Of a DNA stretch of 32,678 nucleotides, positions 7,838 to 15,800 are shown in pieces. The DNA lies in the IMG/VR virus record IMGVR_UViG_3300009154_000160, positions 1 to 32,678 of that record. One strand, 5' to 3'. The translations under genes and the position numbers were made by a program. Positions within the stretch are counted from its first letter, which is position 1, and each line of letters begins with the position of its first letter. The notes beneath the pieces were generated by a model that worked only from the letters and a program-made list of their open reading frames with translations, did not search any database and was not told the DNA's origin. This stretch comes from a virus.

Positions 7838-9832
7838 ATGGCACTAGAAACGCAAGGTTATCAATTTCAGGCTCCAATTCCTGATCTATCGCGAGAGCAT
7901 CCACTCACTTCGTTGAGAAGTTTGTCGTTTTCTGGTGGAACAAATAACCCTGTCAACATTCAGCCGCTTGCCGGATGGAAAGTAGAGTCAGCACATCCTG
8001 AGCAAGTAGCTATTGGAGCGATTCAGGGAGCTGGTGCAATTGGTCAAGGAATCACGGCTGCATACATGAGTAAGCAGGCCAAGAAAGAGGAGGCTGATAA
8101 ATTGAAGAAAGCACAAGATCGCGAGGATTCATTGCTTACTACTAAATTTGGCAGGGATAAGGTATTGGCAGGCATGAAAAGCGCGGAATCTGAAGCAAGA
8201 CTTCAAGAAGTCATCCGTCATAACCAAGAAGTGGAAGAGCTTAAAAGGCGCATTGAAGAAACGGGAGGGAATAAAGGAAAAGGCGCACTTGCCAAAAGAA
8301 GTATTTTTGGTGATCAATCTCAAACATCACAAAATACTGATCAACAGGCGACTGATCAACAAGCGACTGAAACTCCTCCAGACGCAACAAAAAAACCGAC
8401 ATTTTTTGGAACTTCTCCACAAACTGAGTACATGAAAAAGGGTTCTAATGTCACGCCAGACGGAGTGCCTCTTACCATGACAGAAGAGCAGACAAATATT
8501 CTTGCTGGACTCACTCCTGACATATCACAGCCATCGAATCAACGTATGCTTACTGCTGATCTTTCTGGATCAACTCCGTACACAGGATTAACCGATCAAG
8601 CAGCTTCTAATATATTTGCTAATTACAACGCATCATCTGACCCGTTTGGGTTTGCAAAATCAGCTCCATTGCAAAATCTTCAAGCATTAAGTGAAGATGA
8701 AGTTAAGCAACACTTTTTAGCTGGTGAGACTGCAACACAAAAACAATTTGGTCAGCTTCCATCACAGAATTTAACGCCATCACAAATTGCTAATTCAGCA
8801 TTGAAGAGGTCTTATGGATTTGATGGAATTTACCCAGAAGACCAAGCAAGGGCTTTTATTGAATACGCACAAGCTAATAACCTTGCAATTCCACACGTTG
8901 CACAAAAAGCTGATGGAATAGAAGTAAAATTCCCTCAAGGAGCAACGCCATTGCAATCTGCAAAGCAAAAGAACTTTGACAGCCTTCTTTCTATGCGTGC
9001 AGTAAAGACGCTTCAAAGTGAGCCAAAGCAATTTGAGTCAGAAAATAACGTAAAGAATTACACGGGACAGCGTGGACTCATGCAGATGCTTGTTCGTCTA
9101 TCTCCAACATACGAGTCTGCCATGAAAGACCCAAACCATAATGCAATACCTGCTGCTGGTATGGCACAGCTTATGGCTCAAGCTGAAACGGGAGGGGTTC
9201 CAACCGTTAGTGCGGTTTCAGAATACCTTCATAGCCAAGGGTACACTGACACACTTGAGCAAATGAAAGCTAAATACTTAGCCGGAGCAAAAGAATTGCT
9301 TACTCCACGCCAAACAACTCAAATTTATGAACTTCTTCTTGAAGAGGCAAAAGCACAAGCATCACTTGCAAACCAGACAGTTGCTTCTTGGCAAGACACA
9401 TATAGGGGGAGGGGTGTAAAAAACCCAGAAAAGTATATCGCTCCATATATTCTACCAAAAACCAAAGATGATGCCACAAAGGAAGTAAGTGACATGATAC
9501 CTGAAATAGCAAGGGCAAAGCAGGAGCGAGATAGGGCTGAAAAGTCAAAGGACATGAAGTCATTTGCAGATGCAGATTTTGAGTGGCGTGAACTGAGCAA
9601 AAAAGCACATAGTTTACAGGAAAAAATTGAAACATCTACTGGTCATATAATTAATAGGCATGAGATTGAAAATTCTCGTCAGGGATTTTTATCTCCAGTT
9701 CCAGTTAATGAGCTTGATCCAGAGGCGTTCCAGATGTTGAAATCAGGAGAGATGGGAAATCTTAACCTAATGGAACAACAATTTTACATGGGCGGAAATA
9801 CATCCAATTCAACAGATGACTCAGAAAAATAA
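7838..9832 (+). CDS. Putative internal virion protein (T7 gp15-like position)
   Basis: This is a 664-residue protein of unknown fold. Residues 47-66 carry the W-x-V-x-SAHPE-x-V block shared with the protein at 6417. Residues 78-150 are strongly charged and likely coiled coil (KKEEADKLKKAQDRED; EEVEELKRRIEE-like). Then comes a Gln/Thr-rich linker (about 155-190) and a mostly helical C-terminal half with Gln-, Lys- and Glu-rich segments. It starts five bases after the previous stop with no Shine-Dalgarno (leader CTAAAAATT). It is followed six bases later by the giant polyvalent gene, the same order as gp15-gp16 in T7-like phages. The ejection-core role is inference from order and helical content. 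Confidence 0.55.
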   Translation: MALETQGYQFQAPIPDLSREHPLTSLRSLSFSGGTNNPVNIQPLAGWKVESAHPEQVAIGAIQGAGAIGQGITAAYMSKQAKKEEADKLKKAQDREDSLLTTKFGRDKVLAGMKSAESEARLQEVIRHNQEVEELKRRIEETGGNKGKGALAKRSIFGDQSQTSQNTDQQATDQQATETPPDATKKPTFFGTSPQTEYMKKGSNVTPDGVPLTMTEEQTNILAGLTPDISQPSNQRMLTADLSGSTPYTGLTDQAASNIFANYNASSDPFGFAKSAPLQNLQALSEDEVKQHFLAGETATQKQFGQLPSQNLTPSQIANSALKRSYGFDGIYPEDQARAFIEYAQANNLAIPHVAQKADGIEVKFPQGATPLQSAKQKNFDSLLSMRAVKTLQSEPKQFESENNVKNYTGQRGLMQMLVRLSPTYESAMKDPNHNAIPAAGMAQLMAQAETGGVPTVSAVSEYLHSQGYTDTLEQMKAKYLAGAKELLTPRQTTQIYELLLEEAKAQASLANQTVASWQDTYRGRGVKNPEKYIAPYILPKTKDDATKEVSDMIPEIARAKQERDRAEKSKDMKSFADADFEWRELSKKAHSLQEKIETSTGHIINRHEIENSRQGFLSPVPVNELDPEAFQMLKSGEMGNLNLMEQQFYMGGNTSNSTDDSEK

Positions 9833-9838
9833 ATCTTC

Positions 9839-12800
9839 ATGGCTGACAGCAATGACCCTCAATCTTTAGAGAGCAGGCTAAATGCCGTAGCAGCCCCGAA
9901 GGATCAGCCTCAAGTTGATGTAATCAAACAAAAACTGAACGAAGTAGCTGCACCTGCAAATGAAAATCATTTGTCGGAAAGGCTAAATGCCGTTGCTGCC
10001 CCTGTGGATAAGGCTGCTCAAGAGCAAATATCTAATGATCAGATTCAATCAGCAGCATTTGGAGTTGGAGGCAGTATTGCGCTTCCATATATTCACGAAT
10101 CATTACAAAAGAATGGGCCTAAAAATGTAACAGAAGAGCAAAGGTCAGCAATTGCATCAATCAATCCAGAGCAAAGGCATGGTCTATTAAAGCAACATCC
10201 TTGGGTCTACAACAGCATGACCCCACAGCAGCAAGATGAAGATTTTGAATTTTCTAGGAAAGCGCAGCCATTCACGATGAAAGACGCTGGTGAGGCGGCT
10301 AGTGGGTTAGGTAATTTCTTCAAGGACATGGTAAGCAAGGGTGCTGAAGTTTCATGGGATGTTGTTGCGGCTAATCTAACAGAGCCATTAAAAGCAAGAA
10401 TTGAGAACATTCCACATAACGACAGGGTTAAGTTGGCAGAAGAAAAACTTGCGAGAGATTCAGTAAATTTGGGAGGTTCTATTCCGTCTGGTATTATTGA
10501 TACCACACGCACTATACAACGCTTGTTTGGTGGCGAAGATCTTAATGCACTTGTTAACCCAATACAGCGTGCAATTCAGCAAGCTGCCCCAGTAATAGGA
10601 CAACAATTAGGAATACCTATTGGAGTTACCCAGAACATTGTAGGAGTTCCACAGCAGCAACAGATTAATCCTTGGTCAGCAGTTCCTTCTACTGGATATG
10701 CGCCTTTTGATTTAGTAACAAGATTGGCTGAAGCGTCATATAGTAAAGACGCTGGCAGTTTTGCAGCTTTGGATAGGTTCAATGAGGCGGCAGGACTTCA
10801 GGACAAAGATCAATCAAAGACGCACGACCACATCAGAAAAGTGTACAATGCTATTGAGGGAGAAAAAGACTGGAATGCATCAGTCGGTCAAAACCAAGTA
10901 TCTCCTTGGGCAAAGATGGCATTCTCTGATGCTGGTCATCAGGCTATTTTGTTTAGGGAGAAATCAATGCTTCCTAGCGCACAATTTATTGCAGACCACG
11001 ATGGAATCAGCTTGCAGGAAGCAGACGCAAAGCGAGACAGGCTGGCTGAAGAAAATGCTACCAAGGCAACCATCCAACTGGCGAGCGAGTGGAATAAAAA
11101 CTACGATCCAGCAATGGAAATGTTCGGAGGTCTTCTTTTGGGAGACGCAGGAATGGGAGAGGCCGGACTTGCTATGGGCGCACTGAAAGAAAGCGGAAGC
11201 CTAATGAAAGTCGCACAGACGCTTGGTAAGACTGACCGAGAAGTTTCTGCATACTACACGGCATTGCAAAAATCTCGCAAAGCAAGAGATCTTGAGATGC
11301 AGGCAAAGGCTTCTCGTATGCCTTGGTGGGGTAAGGCCGCTGGTGGAGTTGAGCAAGTTCAAAAAAACATATCAGCCGCTGGTCAGGGAGTGTTTGAAAA
11401 TCTTCCTCCTTGGGGAAAGACTGTTGCACCGCTTGCATCAAAGGTCGCGGCAAAAGTAGGTCTTGGAGGTCTTGGAGGTGGTGTTGGCGCATTGCTTGAT
11501 CCAGAAAATCCAACCAAAGGTCTATTGGAGGGAGTTACGTTCGCAACGGCACTAGGGATTGCTCCATCAGTCATTAGGTCTATTGGAGAGGCCAAGAAAA
11601 CAATTGGAGCAGGAGAGGGTAAATTATTTACTGAGGTTGCCAAAAGCCCAACATCATCTCTTCCTGCAAGAGTTATCTTCAACAAGGCAACTGGCCCAAC
11701 AATTGACTATTTGATAGAGAACGGAACTACTTTAGCTAAGGCAGGAGTCAATCTTGGTGCGCTGTCTGCTGTCACATCAACTTTGAATTCTGATGACCCA
11801 GAGGACTTCAATAAGGCAGTAGCCGAAGGAATTGGAATGGGAGTTGGTTTCCATTTATTGCATGGAGCAGCCGGACAGATTCACGGAAAAGATCCAGCTC
11901 AGGAGCTAAAAAACCGCAAAAAGCGTGATGCAGAAATAAATATTGCCGTCAGCAAGGCAAGCCCAGCAACTCAAGGAGTTCTTGAGCAAGTCACAAATTA
12001 TCAGACCGCAATCGACAGGGTTGATCACTTGGTAGGAAAGAGCCAAAACAATTTAGCAAGGGCAATACAAGGAGGAGACAAGAAAGCTATAGATGAGGCT
12101 TCCAAAGCATTGAAGAATGCACAAGCAATCCAGAAAGAGGTTCTTAGGGCAAACGTCCAAACAAGAAACGAGTATGGAAGGTCGTTCCTGTCTACATACG
12201 CCGACATGAACAGGCTTGCTAATGGATCTCGTAGCGTTGGACAGCCAAACGTGAGCATAGAGATCTTAACTCCAGATCAGATTGCAGACCTTCATGTCAG
12301 TGAGAATTCTAGGGTTGGAATGACACCAGAAGAGATCGCTGCTGTTAGGGCGCAGGGAGAGGCAGATGCACAGGCTCGCGGATTCTTTGATAAGTCTAAG
12401 AATAGGGCAGTAATTAACGCCGCACACATTTTGGCTAGGACAACCCTATTTGGAGAATCGCCATCGGACGCTCTTAGGCACGAAACATCTCATGCTCTTG
12501 AGCAGATCCCAGAATTTAAGAAATTTAACGAAAAAACCGACAATCTGCTATTTACCAATACTGAAAGAGATTTGCAGGGCAATATACTCAAGCAAACAGA
12601 TGGAATCTACGACGACAACGCATTGGTTGAGATGTACATCAAGAAATATCTTGGGAGTACGCCGGATAGCAAAAAGATTGAGTTCTCCAGCAGGCTTGGA
12701 TTGTGGAATCCAGAAACCAATAGTCTAAATATCCCAGAGGTTGTCAAATATATGAAGAGCGAGGTAACGGCTGAATTGACATCTGGAAACCTTCGTTCTG

Positions 12801-15800
12801 GACTTGGAAAGTTAATGGGTGCTGAAGCCGGAGTTGCGAACTGGATCGCAATGCGTCAAAAGCAGGGGTTCTTAGGTAAAGCAATAAACGCCGTAACTGG
12901 CCTTGGCGCAAAGCCGTTTGGTTCTGAGCTTCTTGGTATTGAATACACCCCAGAAGTCATTGCAGCCAATCGTGAGGCTATTAAAGCACTAGCTGAGTTC
13001 AATGGCAGGTTTGAGCTTAACCCAGAGGGACAATTGGGTCGCGAGATGACCGAAAAGGAGATCAGGACAAACCCAGTTCTTAGGAAAAGGTATGGGCTGA
13101 CTGGGGGAGAATTCCAGACGCAACTTCAAGGAGTTATTCGTGATGAGAATGGAAAGATAGTTGGAAAACCTGTAGTTATCACCAACCCAAACGCTTCAGA
13201 GGGCAATTGGAAATATGACGATCAAGGAAATAGAAAGCAGGTAAAGGGATACGGACAAGTTCCAGATGAATTCCAAGGAGTTCCTATTCCAGCAGGAGGA
13301 TCGCTAGAAGTATACCGCGACTTCAAATATGAGCCAGACGGAAAGACTCCGATCCGCACAAGTAACAAGGATTTAAACCAACTTGAGGCAGATCGCGGAG
13401 ATCTAATCCGCAAAGCTCTTACAGAGGCTGCTTACGACGACTCCACAAGCCGCCTGACTCCGTTTTCTGCTGATGGGCTGTCATGGGACGGCATCATGTC
13501 AAAATCGCAGATACAGGCAATTAAAGACATTCCTGAGTCCATTCTCCCACTTTCTATTAAAGAAAAGATATTAGCATTTAATGATGCAATGGCTCGCGGG
13601 GAAGGAAGCACGTTCGACATAGATTATGCACCTCGTAGCGGAAGAGGTAAGGCGTACAAGGGGCGCAAATCAAACATATATCACATGATACCAATCGGCT
13701 TTGGGTTCTCTAAGGCTGGCAACTTTTATTTACGCACTCTTTCACTTAATGCTGCCTTCAGGAAGCTCAACGCTAGAGCGAAGTTGATGAAGGGTTGGCT
13801 TGACCCTTGGGATGGAGATAAGAATTTATTCATGAAAGAGCTTCAAGACACATACTTGAAGAACACTTATGAAAAGCGCGATGGATGGATCGGACTTGAT
13901 CCTAATCATCCAGCCGAGAAAACCCCATTGGCGGAAGTCAAGTTTGGAAGGTTTTTGGACTTCATGAACATGATCGGGTCTGACACTCCCATCAATCCAC
14001 AGCGTTCTGTAACTCCGGCAGATCCATCTGCTAGGAAATCAAAGAGGTCTAATCTGTCGGCAGAAGAGGACAACGCAGGGATCGATAATTTATGGCGCAG
14101 CCACAGGCTTGACGCTATAGCCGACATTGCAGATACAACGGAGCAGACGGGCGCATATAAGATGGATCTAAACAGGGTTTACAAGGCTCTCATGCCAAAG
14201 CCAGAGGAAGGCGAGGAAGCCATAAAGCCTCTAACTTTTGCACCAAAGGGAGAGCGGCCTGCTCTAACGCCGGAGATTCTTAAAGGAATTACGGCTACGC
14301 ACATTGCCCCAAAGAAAGAAAACGGCATATCCTTCATGCCATCCGACGAAAAATATCCCACCAGCGAGCGTGGATTCTACTCAGGCTTGCAAAAGACCAT
14401 CGATGAGAAGATGCCAGCAAAGGCATCGCCACAGCAGATTCTGTCCATCGTCAACAACCCGCAGAACGCCAAACCTGAAGAGGTCAAGTGGAGTAACCTT
14501 GCAGGATTTGTGGAAGGCAAAACCAGCGTCACCAAGCAAGAGGTTCTAGACTACTTACGCAACGAGGGATCGGTGAAGTTTGAGGAGGTAAGTCTAAAAA
14601 AAGGTGGAGGACAGGATCTAAAAATACAAATTCAAGAAAATCTTGATGCGCAAAGAAAGTATTTTGAAGATGCTTTTGCTAAATATGGTGTAAGTAACAT
14701 AAGAGATTTACCAAATGAAGTAAGGTTTAGTGATGAAAGAAAACGATTAGAAGAAGAGGGGCAAAGACTTTCTGTTGAAAGAACTAATCAATCTGGAAGA
14801 ATTATACAGGAACCAAAATACTCCCAATATGTCCTTCCTAATGGCGAGAACTACAGGGAGGTCGTGCTGACGATGCCTGTTGAGCAAAAGCCAATACCAA
14901 CAACAGACATTAATGTTATCTCTCAAGAAATGTATGGAAGAAAGTATTCTGAACTTTCTCCAGAAGAAGGCGATAAAGTTTGGTCAGAATATAAAAACAG
15001 ATCAGTAGTTAAGGATGCACAAGTAAATCCTTATGCTTATCGTTCCTCCCATTTCCCAGACATCCCCAACTATGTTGCCCACATGAGAGTTGATGAGCGT
15101 CCTGATGCTGAAGGCAATGATGGCTTGTTCATCGAAGAGATCCAGTCTGATAGGCATCAGCAGGGTAGGGAGAAGGGGTATAGGGGAAACAAAGATGAAG
15201 AAATTGCAGCAAACCTAGCCAAGCAAAAGGAAAATGTTGCCAAAATGGAAGTTTTGGAAAAGCAACTTACTGAAAAATATGGAGAGGATAGGAATGCTTG
15301 GGATAAATCCGTATATCCTCGTGATGAATTGTGGCATGAGTGGAAAAAACTCCATGAGATAAATAAGTTGCTTGCTTCAGAAAAAGCAAATCTAGTTGAT
15401 GGATTAATCCCAGACGCACCATTCCGCAAAGACTGGCCTGTCCAGATGTTCAAACGAGCGTTGCGTGATGCAGTCGAAAGCGGCAAGGAGTGGATTGGAT
15501 GGACGGGTGGTGAGACGCAGGCAGAACGCTATGACTTGAGTAAGCAGGTTTCATCACTTCATTACGACGAGAAAGACAACTCGCTTATCGCTTATGGCAT
15601 GGATGGAGAGCAGGTGATCGGGAAAACCGTCCAAACCTCTGAATTGCCAGACATGATTGGCAAAGATGCCGCCCAAAAATTACTAAGCCAAGCCCCCAAC
15701 GGTGACGGTGAAAAGATACTTTCGGGTCAAGACCTAAAAGTAGGCGGAGAAGGCATGAAAGGCTTCTACGATAACATCCTTCCTAAAGAGATTGGCAAGT

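Noticed and set aside
9300-9635. Minus-strand ORFs of 111 and 91 aa within the 664-aa protein gene
   Set aside because: Antisense shadows of a long Gln/Lys/Ala-rich gene; two overlap each other in different frames.
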